Origin: an uncultured Acidobacteriota bacterium
GTDB lineage: Bacteria > Acidobacteriota > Vicinamibacteria > Fen-336
Reading direction: 5' to 3'
NCBI GenBank assembly: GCA_902826455.1
Contig: CADEEV010000001.1
Span: 362,983-426,982 of the forward strand
DNA length: 64,000 nucleotides
In this document: positions 34,602 to 44,687 of the stretch, piece after piece
How positions within the stretch are numbered: the first letter of the stretch is position 1
Layout of the letters: each line of letters opens with the position of its first letter
Position numbers and translations under genes: made by a program
The notes under the pieces: model-generated
What the model was told of the DNA's origin: nothing
Database searches by the model: none
What the model saw: the letters and a program-made list of their open reading frames with translations, nothing else

Positions 34602-35531
34602 TTGGCCCAACTGAAGATCTACTCGGATTTCGCGCGACCGTTCACGCTCCTGCCGCCGGCGCTGGGCGTGCTCTCCGGAGCCGTGACCGCCTGGGGCGCC
34701 GGCCACCACAAGCTGCCGCTCAGCTGGGACCTCGCGGTACCGGTGCTGTGCGGGACCTTGATGGCCGCGGTCCTGAACGCCGCCAACAACGCGATCAACC
34801 AGATCTACGACCTCGACATCGACCGGGTCAACAAGCCGAAGCGCCCGCTGCCGAGCGGCGCGCTCTCGATGAGCGGGGCCTGGAGCTTCACGATCGTCAC
34901 GTTCCTCGCCGCGTGGGCCCTCGCCTTCTTCGCGTCGCCCTACCTCCCGGCCGAGGTCCACGCCCGCCGCGAGTGCTTCTGGATCGTGCTGTTCACGAGC
35001 TTCCTGTGCTGGATCTACTCGGCGCCCCCGCTGTGGACCAAGCGCCGCGGGATGTGGGCGAACATCACGATCGCGATCCCCCGCGGGGTGTTGCTGAAGG
35101 TCGCGGGCTGGTCGACGGTCAAGACGATCGTCGGCCTCGAGCCGTGGTACATCGGGTCGATCTTCGGGCTGTTCCTGCTGGGGGCGGCCTCGACCAAGGA
35201 CTTCGCCGACATCGAGGGCGACAAGGCCGGCGGCTGCGAGACGCTGCCGATCCTGTACGGTGTGAAGAAGGCGGCCTGGCTGATCGCGCCCTTCTTCGTG
35301 CTGCCGTTCTTCCTGATCCCGATCGGCGTCTGGAAGGGAATCCTCACCGGCAACACGACCCTGCTCATGATCCTGGGCCCGGCCCTGATCCTGTACGGCG
35401 TGTACACCGTGTACCTGCTGGTGCGACGGCCGGAGGAGCTGGCCACGACCGAGAACCATCCGTCATGGACGCACATGTACCGGATGATGATGCTGGCCCA
35501 GGTGGGCTTCGCGCTCGCCTACGTCTTCTAG
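34602..35531 (+). CDS. UbiA-family prenyltransferase
   Basis: 309 aa, about eight to nine membrane helices. First Asp-rich motif NNAINQIYDLDIDRVNKPKR (NxxxDxxxD) and second KDFADIEGDKAGG (DxxxD) bind the Mg-diphosphate of the prenyl donor. The context and motif variants resemble homogentisate phytyltransferase, chlorophyll synthase and archaeal-type digeranylgeranylglyceryl-phosphate synthase; the acceptor cannot be told. TTG start with AGGA upstream, 9 bp after the fusion kinase gene, and last gene of the operon. It is convergent with grpE. Confidence 0.9.
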   Translation: MAQLKIYSDFARPFTLLPPALGVLSGAVTAWGAGHHKLPLSWDLAVPVLCGTLMAAVLNAANNAINQIYDLDIDRVNKPKRPLPSGALSMSGAWSFTIVTFLAAWALAFFASPYLPAEVHARRECFWIVLFTSFLCWIYSAPPLWTKRRGMWANITIAIPRGVLLKVAGWSTVKTIVGLEPWYIGSIFGLFLLGAASTKDFADIEGDKAGGCETLPILYGVKKAAWLIAPFFVLPFFLIPIGVWKGILTGNTTLLMILGPALILYGVYTVYLLVRRPEELATTENHPSWTHMYRMMMLAQVGFALAYVF

Positions 35532-35543
35532 GGCCGCCCCGGG

Positions 35544-36311
35544 CTACTTCGCGTCGTCGTCGTCGTCGTCGTCGAAGGCGCCGGGGAAGAGCGCTTCCTG
35601 GGCCTCGGCGCGCGAGATGATGTCCTCGAGGGACGGCTCGCCCGGCGCGCGGGGCTCGGCCTCGACGGCCTCGGCTTCGGCGATGGCGGGCGGCGGCTCG
35701 AACTCCGCGGCGGGAGGGGCCGCCGACGCATCCTGCGGGTACTCGCCGACGACCACGCGCGAGGCGCGCGCGACACGGCCGTTCAGCCGATAGCCGCGCA
35801 GCAGCTCCTTCACGACGATGTGGTGCTGGTCGGGATCCTCCACGGGCCGCGTCTCGACGGCCTCGCTGTGGCTCGGGTCGTAGGGCATGCCGATCGCCGG
35901 GATACGCTCGAGGCCCTCGTCCTTCAGCGTCTGCAGGAGCTGCGTGCGCACGAGGATGAGGCCCTCGATGAGGGGGGCGCCCGCGAAGGTCTGCTCCGCG
36001 GCCTCCAGGGCCCGATCGAGGTTGTCGAGGATCTCGATGAACTTGAGCAGCAGGCGCTCGCGACGCTGGTCGAAGCGGCGCTCGATGTTCCGGGTGAGGC
36101 GCTCGCGGTAGCCCTCGTTCTCGGTCCGCATCGTGCGGTAGGCCGCGAGAACCTCCGCCAGACGATCCTCCGCCAGGCGGGCTCGCTGGTGAAACGCCTC
36201 GGCGGCGTCTTCGCCGGGCGGGGCTTCGAGAGCTTCGGACAGGGGGGAGGGAGCCCCGGTCTCGCTGCCTACAGGACCCTCGGGTCCGTCGGCGGGATCT
36301 TCATCGGACAA
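35544..36311 (-). CDS. grpE: Nucleotide exchange factor GrpE
   Basis: 255 aa. Long N-terminal coiled coil (about 40-110), then the GrpE core FIEILDNLDRALEAAEQ, EGLILVRTQLLQTLKDEGLERI and the beta-wing RPVEDPDQHHIVVKELLRGYRLNGRVARASRVVVG. It releases ADP from DnaK. The tail after the core is unusual: about 55 extra acidic/Pro-Ala residues ending in seven consecutive Asp. TTG start at 36311 with GGAGG 6 nt upstream. dnaK is not in the window. Confidence 0.9.
   Translation of the reverse strand: MSDEDPADGPEGPVGSETGAPSPLSEALEAPPGEDAAEAFHQRARLAEDRLAEVLAAYRTMRTENEGYRERLTRNIERRFDQRRERLLLKFIEILDNLDRALEAAEQTFAGAPLIEGLILVRTQLLQTLKDEGLERIPAIGMPYDPSHSEAVETRPVEDPDQHHIVVKELLRGYRLNGRVARASRVVVGEYPQDASAAPPAAEFEPPPAIAEAEAVEAEPRAPGEPSLEDIISRAEAQEALFPGAFDDDDDDDAK
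35553..35573. repeat. Seven GTC triplets (grpE poly-Asp)
   Basis: A perfect (GTC)7 run; on the coding strand it is seven GAC codons giving a poly-Asp tail near the GrpE C-terminus. Trinucleotide length can change without a frameshift. Confidence 0.85.
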
Positions 36312-36378
36312 CCGACCTCCAACTCCAGGGCTAGCGACTGCGGCGAGTATAACGGCGTTGGTAGGGCTTGACCAGCGG

Positions 36379-36696
36379 TCAGTGTCCGCGGCGCGGATCC
36401 AGTTGCGACAGCTGGGTCAGCGTGTCGAAGCGCTGCAGCAGCGTCTCGGCGAGGGAGGCGTAGTCGGCGCGCCAGCCCGCGGCGTCGAGGTCCCGAAGAA
36501 AGCGGTCGCAGGCGGCCTGGGCGGCCTCGGTCTTCTCCTCGGTGAGGATGCCGGTCCCACGCAGGTGCTGGAGCTGGCGGAGGAACTCCTCGCGGTAGAA
36601 CTCCGACAAAACCCGGCGCCTCTCGGGATCCAATCCGCCTCCGCTGAACTGAGTGAACTTGTCTCGAAGATAGGTCAGATCGTGAGGGCCTGTCAA
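36379..36696 (-). CDS. Hypothetical helical protein, about 105 aa
   Basis: 105 aa from a TTG at 36696. The sequence is helical and charged (PERRRVLSEFYREEFLRQLQHLR, then AETLLQRFDTLTQLSQLD). No family recognised. It begins 5 bp after the tsaD stop and ends 67 bp before grpE, in the same direction, so it is likely cotranscribed. The start could instead be a CTG four codons later (LTYLRDKF). Confidence 0.55.
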   Translation of the reverse strand: MTGPHDLTYLRDKFTQFSGGGLDPERRRVLSEFYREEFLRQLQHLRGTGILTEEKTEAAQAACDRFLRDLDAAGWRADYASLAETLLQRFDTLTQLSQLDPRRGH

Positions 36697-36701
36697 TCGC
36701 G

Positions 36702-37723
36702 TCACGCGAGGTTGAGGTGCGGGTCGCCGTTCAGGTCCATGCCGCCGCGCGTGCCCTTGCGCCACGCCACGAAAGCCGCGGCGCCGATCATCGCCGCGTT
36801 GTCCGTCGAGAGCGCGATGGGAGGCACGAAGAGCGGCAGGCCCAGGCCTTCCGCGGCCTTCGCCGCCTCGCGGCGCAGCAGCGAGTTCGCCGCGACGCCG
36901 CCGGTCAGGATCAGGCTGCCGGGCCTCTTCTCCTTCGCCGAGAGCACCATGCGCCGCACGAGGGACGCGACGACGGCCCTCTGGAACGAGGCGACGAGGT
37001 CGCAGATCTCCTGAGACACGTTCGCGAGATCGATGGCCGGGGCGACCCCTTCGCGTCGCACGTGGTAGAGCACGGCCGTCTTGATCCCGCTGAACGAGAA
37101 GTCCGGGCTGCCGTCCTTCATGCGGGCGATCGTGAAGTCGTGGGACTCGGGATTGCCGCGCTGGGCGAGGCGGTCGATCACGGGACCGCCGGGGTAGCCC
37201 AGGCCCAGGAGCTTCGCCACCTTGTCGAAGGCCTCTCCCGCCGCGTCGTCGCGCGTCTTCGCGAGCAGGTGGTACTTGCCCTCCGCCGGCATCTCGAACA
37301 GGCTCGTGTGTCCGCCCGACACCACCAGGCACAGGGCCGGCAGGGGGATCTCGCCCTCGGCGGACAGGAACGGCGCCTGGATGTGGCCGGCGATGTGGTG
37401 GACCGGGACGAGCGGCTTGTCGTGGACGAGAGCGATCGCCTTCGCGGCCTGGATGCCGACCAGCAGCGATCCGATCAGGCCGGGCCCCTGGGTCACCGCG
37501 ACGGCGTCCAGGGCTCCGAACTCCATGCCGGACTCGGACATGGCCCGGCCGATGACGGGCCCGATGTTCTCGATGTGATGGCGCGACGCGATCTCCGGCA
37601 CGACGCCGCCGTAGCGGGCGTGGATCTCGGCCTGGGTCGAGACGACGTTCGACAGGATGCGACGGCCGTCCTCGACCACCGCGGCCGCGGTCTCGTCGCA
37701 GGACGTCTCGATGGCGAGGAGCC

Positions 37724-37727
<4 letters not shown>
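36702..37727 (-). CDS. tsaD: tRNA threonylcarbamoyladenosine transferase TsaD
   Basis: 341 aa. ASKHA-fold enzyme that transfers the threonylcarbamoyl group to A37 of ANN-decoding tRNAs. Hallmarks: [15 protein letters not shown] at the N-terminus, the metal-binding histidines in [38 protein letters not shown] and [15 protein letters not shown] start overlaps the mtnA stop (GTGA). Full length, nothing unusual. Confidence 0.97.
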
Positions 37728-38761
<1,034 letters not shown>

Positions 38762-38792
38762 GAGGCGACCTCCAAACGCTCCATCCTAGCAT

Positions 38793-38822
38793 TTGACGCT
38801 CCCGAGGGACGGCGCCTAGAAT
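38793..38822 (+). promoter_or_regulatory. Sigma-A type promoter of the glutamate dehydrogenase gene
   Basis: TTGACG, 18-bp spacer, TAGAAT. The leader to the ATG at 38904 would be about 75 nt. The surrounding 142-bp region is shared with the divergent mtnA promoter; nothing else is seen in it. Confidence 0.6.
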
Positions 38823-38903
38823 CCCCGCGATCTCCGTCAAAACCTGCCGTTTCGACTCCTTTTCGAGGGAGCGTTCCGTGGATCGCCAGGAGGACTAGAG
38901 CCC

Positions 38904-40157
38904 ATGGCCCAGGAGAACCTCAATCCCTTCGAGATCGCCCAACGCCAGTTCGACACCGCGGCGGAGAAGCTGGGCCTCGACGACGGCATGCGCGAGGTGC
39001 TGCGCTACCCGAAGCGACAGCTCGTCGTCTCGGTTCCGACGCTGATGGACGACGGGTCGGTCCGGGTGTTCCAGGGCTACCGCGTCCAGCACAACGTCGC
39101 GCGCGGCCCGGCTAAGGGCGGCATCCGCTATCACCCGAAGGTCACGATCGACGAGGTGAAGGCCCTGGCGTCGTGGATGACCTGGAAGTGCGCGACCGTG
39201 AACATCCCCTACGGCGGCGGCAAGGGCGGCGTCACCTGCGACCCGAAGAAGATGTCGCGCGCCGAGCTCGAGCGCATGACGCGGCGCTACGCCTCGGAGA
39301 TCTCGATCATCATCGGGCCCGACCGCGACATCCCGGCACCCGACGTCTACACCGACTCGCAGACCATGGCCTGGATCATGGACACCTACTCCATGACCCG
39401 CGGCTACTCGGCCCTGGGCGTCGTGACGGGCAAGCCCCTCGAGCTGGGCGGCAGTGCCGGCCGGCGCGAGGCGACCGCGCGGGGAGCGCTGTTCTGCATC
39501 CGCGAGGCGTGCCAGGTGATGAAGAAGCCGCTGCGCGGCGCCACCGCCGCCGTCCAGGGCTTCGGCAACGCCGGCGCCATCGCGGCCCGGCTCCTCCACG
39601 ACGACGGCGCCCGCGTCGTCGCCGTGAGCGACAGCAAGGGCGGCCTCTACTCGAGCCGCGGCCTCGACATCCCCCGGGTCCTCGAGCACAAGGAGAACAC
39701 CGGGTCGGTGGTGGGCTTCAAGGGCGCCGAGCGCGTCACGAACGACGAGCTCCTCGAGACGCGCTGCGACATCCTGGTCCCGGCGGCCCTCGAGAACCAG
39801 ATCACCCTGCGCAACGCGAGCCGCGTCCGCGCCCGGATCGTGGCCGAGGCCGCGAACGGGCCGACGACGCCCGGGGCCGACCGCGTGCTCCACGAGCGCG
39901 GCAGCTTCGTGATCCCGGACATCCTGTGCAATGCCGGTGGCGTGACCGTGTCCTACTTCGAGTGGGCCCAGAACCTCCAGGGCTTCTTCTGGGACGAGTT
40001 CGAGGTCAACAAGCAGCTCGAGCGCTTCATGAAGCGCGCGTTCCACGAGGTCCTCGAGACGTCGCGCAAGCACAACGTCGACATGCGCGTCGCGGCCTAC
40101 GTCCTCGCGGTGGCCCGCGTCGCCGAGGCCACGCGGGTGCGGGGGCTGTTCCCGTAG
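38904..40157 (+). CDS. gdhA: Glutamate dehydrogenase (Glu/Leu/Phe/Val family)
   Basis: 417 aa. N-terminal dimerisation/substrate domain with RVQHNVARGPAKGGIRYHP and the catalytic Lys in PYGGGKGGVTCDPKKM, the catalytic Asp region GPDRDIPAPDVYTD, and a Rossmann domain with AVQGFGNAGAIAARLL. Interconverts glutamate and 2-oxoglutarate plus ammonia. The C-terminal EAANGPTTPGAD and LCNAGGVTVSYFEWAQN are diagnostic. ATG at 38904. It appears to be a single-gene unit; moeA follows 16 bp later with its own -10. Confidence 0.95.
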   Translation: MAQENLNPFEIAQRQFDTAAEKLGLDDGMREVLRYPKRQLVVSVPTLMDDGSVRVFQGYRVQHNVARGPAKGGIRYHPKVTIDEVKALASWMTWKCATVNIPYGGGKGGVTCDPKKMSRAELERMTRRYASEISIIIGPDRDIPAPDVYTDSQTMAWIMDTYSMTRGYSALGVVTGKPLELGGSAGRREATARGALFCIREACQVMKKPLRGATAAVQGFGNAGAIAARLLHDDGARVVAVSDSKGGLYSSRGLDIPRVLEHKENTGSVVGFKGAERVTNDELLETRCDILVPAALENQITLRNASRVRARIVAEAANGPTTPGADRVLHERGSFVIPDILCNAGGVTVSYFEWAQNLQGFFWDEFEVNKQLERFMKRAFHEVLETSRKHNVDMRVAAYVLAVARVAEATRVRGLFP

Positions 40158-40161
40158 CCGC

Positions 40162-40167
40162 TAGAAT
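40162..40167 (+). promoter_or_regulatory. Probable -10 element of moeA
   Basis: TAGAAT ends 6 bases before the moeA GTG, so the transcript would begin at or next to the start codon (leaderless). No convincing -35; readthrough from the dehydrogenase gene is also possible. Confidence 0.4.
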
Positions 40168-40173
40168 GGCCGC

Positions 40174-41403
40174 GTGATCGAGGTCCACGAGGCGCTCGCG
40201 ATCGTTCTCCGGCAGACTCCGTACCTCGGCAGCGAGGACGTCTTGCTCGAGGGGTCGCTGGGCCGCATCCTCGCCGAGCCGATCCAGGCGGATCACGACC
40301 AGCCCCCCTTCGACAGGGCCGCCATGGACGGCTACGCCTTGCGCGCCGAGGACGCCGCGACGGTGCCCGCCGTCCTGCGCGTCGTGGGAGAGGTGCGCGC
40401 GGGCCAGACGTCCGAGGCGAGCGTCGGCTCCGGCGAAGCCATCGAGATCATGACGGGGGCGCCCGTGCCGCGCGGCGCCAGCGCCGTGCAGCCCGTCGAG
40501 AGGACGCGGCGGCTCGAGGCCGGCCGCGTGGCGATCGACAGCGTCGTCGAGCCTCGGCAGCACATCGCCCCGCGCGGCAGCGAGATCCGCGCGGGCGACG
40601 TCGTCCTCGAGGGCGGCGCCGCCATCGACCCGGCCACGATCGCCCTGCTCGCGAGCGTCGGACGGGCGCGGGTCCGCGTGGGCCAGCGCCCGCGCCTGGC
40701 GATGCTCGCCACGGGCGACGAGCTCGTGCCCGTGTCGGAGACTCCCGGGCCGGGCCGCATCCGCAACGCGAACGGGCCGGCGGTGCTCGCCCAGGCCCGC
40801 TGGGCCGGCGCCCACGTCCGCTCCCTCGGGATCGTGCGCGACGATGCCTCGGCACTGACCGCCGCGATCGAGAGCGGCCTCGACGCCGACGTCCTCGTGG
40901 TCTCGGGCGGGGTCTCGGCGGGGGCCTACGACCTGGTCGAGGCGGCCTTCGCGCGCCTGGGTGTCGAGGTCTTCTTCGAGCGCGTCGCGATCAAGCCCGG
41001 CGCGCCTCTCGTCTTCGGCCGGCATCGCAGGACCCTGGTGTTCGGCCTGCCGGGGAACCCCGTCTCCGCCCAGGTCACCTTCGACGTCTTCGTGCGGGCG
41101 GCGCTGCTGCGCCAGCAGGGCGCGCGCGTCGTCGGCCGGCCGCGCGTGGACGTGGAGCTCCTGGCGCCGCTGCGCAACCGGTCGGGACGGGAGGCGCACC
41201 TGCCCGCCCGCGTGCGTTGGGAGGCCGGCCGCCTGGTGGCCGAGCCCTTGCGCTCCATGGGCTCCGCCGACATCCTGGCCCACGCGCGCGCCAACGCCCT
41301 CGTGATCCTCGAGCGAAGCCGCATCGACGCGAGCCCTGGCGAGCGCGCTCCCGCGCTGCTGCTCGGCAATTTCCTCGAACGGGATGGAGTCTCCCTGCCA
41401 TGA
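40174..41403 (+). CDS. moeA: Molybdopterin molybdenumtransferase MoeA
   Basis: 409 aa. Inserts molybdate into adenylylated molybdopterin. Domain order matches Moe[34 protein letters not shown], the MoCF domain [13 protein letters not shown] and [15 protein letters not shown], then [12 protein letters not shown] and [19 protein letters not shown], and a C-terminal beta domain. GTG start at 40174. The stop overlaps the moaC ATG, so the two cofactor genes are coupled. Confidence 0.95.
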   Translation: MIEVHEALAIVLRQTPYLGSEDVLLEGSLGRILAEPIQADHDQPPFDRAAMDGYALRAEDAATVPAVLRVVGEVRAGQTSEASVGSGEAIEIMTGAPVPRGASAVQPVERTRRLEAGRVAIDSVVEPRQHIAPRGSEIRAGDVVLEGGAAIDPATIALLASVGRARVRVGQRPRLAMLATGDELVPVSETPGPGRIRNANGPAVLAQARWAGAHVRSLGIVRDDASALTAAIESGLDADVLVVSGGVSAGAYDLVEAAFARLGVEVFFERVAIKPGAPLVFGRHRRTLVFGLPGNPVSAQVTFDVFVRAALLRQQGARVVGRPRVDVELLAPLRNRSGREAHLPARVRWEAGRLVAEPLRSMGSADILAHARANALVILERSRIDASPGERAPALLLGNFLERDGVSLP

Positions 41404-41873
41404 AGCGCCGCCTCTCGCATCTCGACGCGAAGGGGACGGCCCGCATGGTGGACGTCTCGGAGAAGGCGGTGACGCGCCGCGAGGCCGTGGCCCGGGGCCG
41501 GATCCGTATCGCACCCGCGGCCATGCGCCTCGCGCGGCAGGGACGGCTCGCGAAAGGGGGCGTCGTCGAGGTCGCGCGTCTCGCGGGGATCCTGGCCGCG
41601 AAGCGAACGTCCGACGCGATCCCGCTGTGCCATCCCCTGGCCCTCTCCCACGTCGACGTCGAGCTCACGCCGCGCCGCGACGGGTTCGTGATCGAGGCGC
41701 GCGTGCGGACCTCCGGCCCGACCGGCGCCGAGATGGAGGCGCTCCACGCCGTGGCCGTCGCGGCCCTCACCGTCTACGACATGGTGAAGGCCGCCGACAA
41801 GGCCATGGAGATCACCGACATCGTCCTCGTCGAGAAGATCGGCGGGAAGACCGGCCGCTACCGCCGCAAATGA
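41400..41873 (+). CDS. moaC: Cyclic pyranopterin monophosphate synthase MoaC
   Basis: 157 aa. [23 protein letters not shown] is the N-terminal signature; [25 protein letters not shown] and [22 protein letters not shown] hold the catalytic Lys/His residues. Acts with MoaA in the first step of molybdenum cofactor synthesis. ATG overlaps the moeA stop (ATGA). The bidirectional terminator starts 3 bp after the stop. Confidence 0.96.
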   Translation: MKRRLSHLDAKGTARMVDVSEKAVTRREAVARGRIRIAPAAMRLARQGRLAKGGVVEVARLAGILAAKRTSDAIPLCHPLALSHVDVELTPRRDGFVIEARVRTSGPTGAEMEALHAVAVAALTVYDMVKAADKAMEITDIVLVEKIGGKTGRYRRK

Positions 41874-41875
41874 GA

Positions 41876-41905
41876 ACGGCCCCGGGGATCTCTCCCCGGG
41901 GCCGT
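41876..41905. terminator. Bidirectional hairpin between moaC and TonB receptor 2
   Basis: A perfect 13-bp stem (41876-41888 pairs with 41893-41905) with a TCTC loop lies in the 49-bp gap between two convergent genes. T runs on either side are weak, but position and strength make it the likely common terminator. Confidence 0.75.
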
Positions 41906-41922
41906 AAGGAACGCGCGGACGG

Positions 41923-44673
41923 CTAGAAGCTCCAGCGCGCTCCCAGGGTGATCTGGCGCGGCTGCGTGATGCCCGAAGGGCCGCCGAAGAACTCGTCGGA
42001 CGTGCTGTTCAGGATGTCCGTCTCGTAGTTGGCGTTGAACACGTTGAAGAAGTCCGCGTAGACCGCGATGCGGTCCTTGTCGTTCAGGTTGAAGATCTTC
42101 TCCGTGCGGATGTCCAGCTTGTGCTGGAACTTCGTGTGGCGCGTGTCGCGGTTCTCGATCTGGATCGCCCGGGCCGCCGAGCTCACGAGCGCGAACGGGA
42201 AGCCCGTCGAGCTGCGCGAGAGCGACTGCGTCGCGCCGATCGGGTAGCCGCTGATCGAGCGCCAGTACGGGCTGATCGAGATGTCGAGCTTCGGGACCAC
42301 GAACGTCCCCAGCAGCTTGAACTCGTGAGGGCGGTCGTAGGACATCGGGCCGTCGGCGTTGATGAGGGCCACGTTCGGCGAGATGAACGTGCTCGTGCGG
42401 GTTCCGTTGCCGCTGTTGTCGACCGTGCCCTGGGCCTTCGAGTAGACGTAGCTGGCCTGCGCCTGCCAGCCGTGGCTGAAGCGCTTGTTGAACACGACCA
42501 TGACCGCCTTGTAGTCGCGCTTGGCCCTCGCCGTGCCCAGGATGTTGCCGTTCGCGTCCCGGTACTGGAACCCGTCCGGATTCGTGATCAGGAAGTTGGT
42601 GATGTTTCCGTCGTCGAGCGAGTAGAAGCCGAGCGGCTGGCCCGTGAGGTCGTTCTCGGTCTCCTGGGGCGTCCAGGTCGCGTCGGGAAGGACCGTGTCC
42701 ACGAAGTTCTTCCACTTGCGGTAGATGCCGGTCACGGCCAGCCGCGTGTCCGAGGTGAGTGCGCGCTCGATCGTCGCGGTGAACTGCCGGACCTTCGGGT
42801 GCTTGAGGTCGGGGTCGACGTTGTAGAGCGGGTAGGTCACCTCGCGGCAGAGCGAGAAGTGATTGCCTTCCGGTCCGACGAAGTCGTTCGACTCCGGGTC
42901 GTAGCAGTAGCCCTCGTAGTTGGCGTTGCGCGGGATCGCGTAGCGGAAGTACGTCGCCGTGAGGGCGTCGGTGAACTCGCCGTAGTGAGCCTTCAGCACG
43001 GACTTCTGATCGCCCGTGAGGTCGAGGGCGAACCCGATGCGCGGGGTGATCGAGGTGAACTTGTAGACGGTGCCCGCCTGGCCCGAGCCGTCGATGCCGC
43101 TGGCGTTGTCGAGACGCGCCCCGGCGTTGATGGTGAGCCGGCTGTTCGGGCGCCAGGAATCCTGGGCGAAGAACGAGTTGCGGTGGATCTTGGAGTTGAA
43201 GTCGTACGACGAGTCGTAGCCGTAGTACTGGCCCACGGGGTAGTACTCGGTCGAGTCGATGTACGTGATGCCGTTTTCGTAGGTGTTGCGGTTGCGCGAG
43301 GAAGAACGCTCGATCTCGAGGCCGAACTTGAGCTCGTGCTTGCCGTAGGCGTCCGCGTAGTGGGTGACCGCCGCGTTGAGCTGCTGGCGCTTGCGGTCGT
43401 AGAGCGTGCGGTAGCCGGCGGACACCGTGTATTGGCCCGTGGTGTTGTCGTAGTGGCCGGACTTGCCGAAGCCCTCGTCCACCGGGAACAGGTCGAAGTA
43501 GCCGTCCCAGCCCACGAGCTTCGCCTCCAGGAACGTGTTGGACCCGAAGAGGTGGCGCCACTGCACGTTCCACTCGACGTTGGGCGCCTCTTCCTTCGTG
43601 CCCACCTCGGGGTCCTCGCGCTCGTCGTCCCAGCCCGACCGCCCCGTGACGTTGAACTGGTCGTACTGGGTCTGGAAGGTCACCGTGTCGCTGGCGCCCG
43701 GGAGCCACGTGAGCTTGGCGTTGAGCCGGGGCGACAGCTCCTTGTACTCGGTGCGCGGCCCGGTGGGATCTTCACGGCTGTCGAGGCGCTGGGCGCTCAC
43801 GAAGTAGAACAGCTTGTCCCTGAGGATCGGACCGCCGACCTGGGCCGTGAAGTCGAGGTACTTGGTCGTCTTCGCGGAGTTGCCGAGGTCGGGGTTGGCC
43901 GCCAGCTGGGCCGCGGTCACGTTGTCGCCGGCCAAGGAGTCGTTCGTGTACTGGACGTCGAAGAGGCCCGACATCGCATTGCCGCCCGAGCGCGTGATCG
44001 TGTTGACCACGGCGCCGGTGAACGAGCCGTATTCGGCGTTGGCGCCGAGGCCCTGGACCTGGACCTCCTCGACGATGTTGAAGTTCACGAACATCCAGGC
44101 CGTGCCGTCCGAGGGGCTACGCGTGTCGACGCCGTCGAGGTACAAGCCGTTCGAGACGTCGGCGCCGCCGCCGAACGCGGAGCCCGCGTTGACGCCCGGC
44201 GTGTAGTTGAGCAGGTCGGCCGTGAAGCGTCCGAGGGGAAGGTTGAAGAGCAGGTCCTGGTCGAGGCTGTTGTCGGTGGCCGTCGTCGTGGTGTCGACGA
44301 TCGGGGCCTCGCCGACGACCTCGACCTGATCCGTGAGCCCGCCCACCTTGAGCGAGAAGTCCACGTTCGCCGTCTTGCCGATCTCGATCCGTACGCTGTC
44401 CTGCTTGCGCGGGGCGAAGCCGGAGAGCTCGACGGACAGCGAGTAGGTCCCGGGCTCGACCGCGACGAAGCGGAAGGAGCCCGAGGCGTCGGTGGCGGCC
44501 GTCTTGGTTCCGGTCTTGCCGGTGAGCGAGAGCGTCGCGCCGGGGAGGGCGCCGCCCTGCTCGTCGCTGACCGTACCGGTGACCGTGCCGAGCAGCGTCT
44601 GTGCCTGCGCCACCTGGGGCAGCAGGGCGAGCGCCGCGAGGAGCGCGAGGCCGAGAAGAGTCTTGAGTCTCAT
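41923..44673 (-). CDS. TonB-dependent receptor 2 (module A)
   Basis: 916 aa outer-membrane receptor. Signal peptide (LLGLALLAALALLPQVAQA), CarboxypepD_reg domain (about 28-110: GTVSDEQGGALPGATLSLTG), plug with GLYLDGVDTR and VVNTITRSGGN, barrel ending LGARWSF. It is a close paralogue of the receptor at 45172-47928: long blocks such as VNFNIVEEVQVQGLGANAEY and KHELKFGLEIERSS are shared, as is much of the DNA. AAGGAG precedes the ATG. It lies 14 bp after a small signal-peptide/TM protein gene and shares its transcript. Substrate unknown. Confidence 0.92.
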   Translation of the reverse strand: MRLKTLLGLALLAALALLPQVAQAQTLLGTVTGTVSDEQGGALPGATLSLTGKTGTKTAATDASGSFRFVAVEPGTYSLSVELSGFAPRKQDSVRIEIGKTANVDFSLKVGGLTDQVEVVGEAPIVDTTTTATDNSLDQDLLFNLPLGRFTADLLNYTPGVNAGSAFGGGADVSNGLYLDGVDTRSPSDGTAWMFVNFNIVEEVQVQGLGANAEYGSFTGAVVNTITRSGGNAMSGLFDVQYTNDSLAGDNVTAAQLAANPDLGNSAKTTKYLDFTAQVGGPILRDKLFYFVSAQRLDSREDPTGPRTEYKELSPRLNAKLTWLPGASDTVTFQTQYDQFNVTGRSGWDDEREDPEVGTKEEAPNVEWNVQWRHLFGSNTFLEAKLVGWDGYFDLFPVDEGFGKSGHYDNTTGQYTVSAGYRTLYDRKRQQLNAAVTHYADAYGKHELKFGLEIERSSSRNRNTYENGITYIDSTEYYPVGQYYGYDSSYDFNSKIHRNSFFAQDSWRPNSRLTINAGARLDNASGIDGSGQAGTVYKFTSITPRIGFALDLTGDQKSVLKAHYGEFTDALTATYFRYAIPRNANYEGYCYDPESNDFVGPEGNHFSLCREVTYPLYNVDPDLKHPKVRQFTATIERALTSDTRLAVTGIYRKWKNFVDTVLPDATWTPQETENDLTGQPLGFYSLDDGNITNFLITNPDGFQYRDANGNILGTARAKRDYKAVMVVFNKRFSHGWQAQASYVYSKAQGTVDNSGNGTRTSTFISPNVALINADGPMSYDRPHEFKLLGTFVVPKLDISISPYWRSISGYPIGATQSLSRSSTGFPFALVSSAARAIQIENRDTRHTKFQHKLDIRTEKIFNLNDKDRIAVYADFFNVFNANYETDILNSTSDEFFGGPSGITQPRQITLGARWSF

Positions 44674-44687
44674 GGTTTCTCCTTGGC

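Noticed and set aside
31992-35459. Minus-strand frame of about 1150 codons opposite the SDR, kinase fusion and UbiA genes
   Set aside because: It is antisense to four well-conserved proteins and has no recognisable motif.
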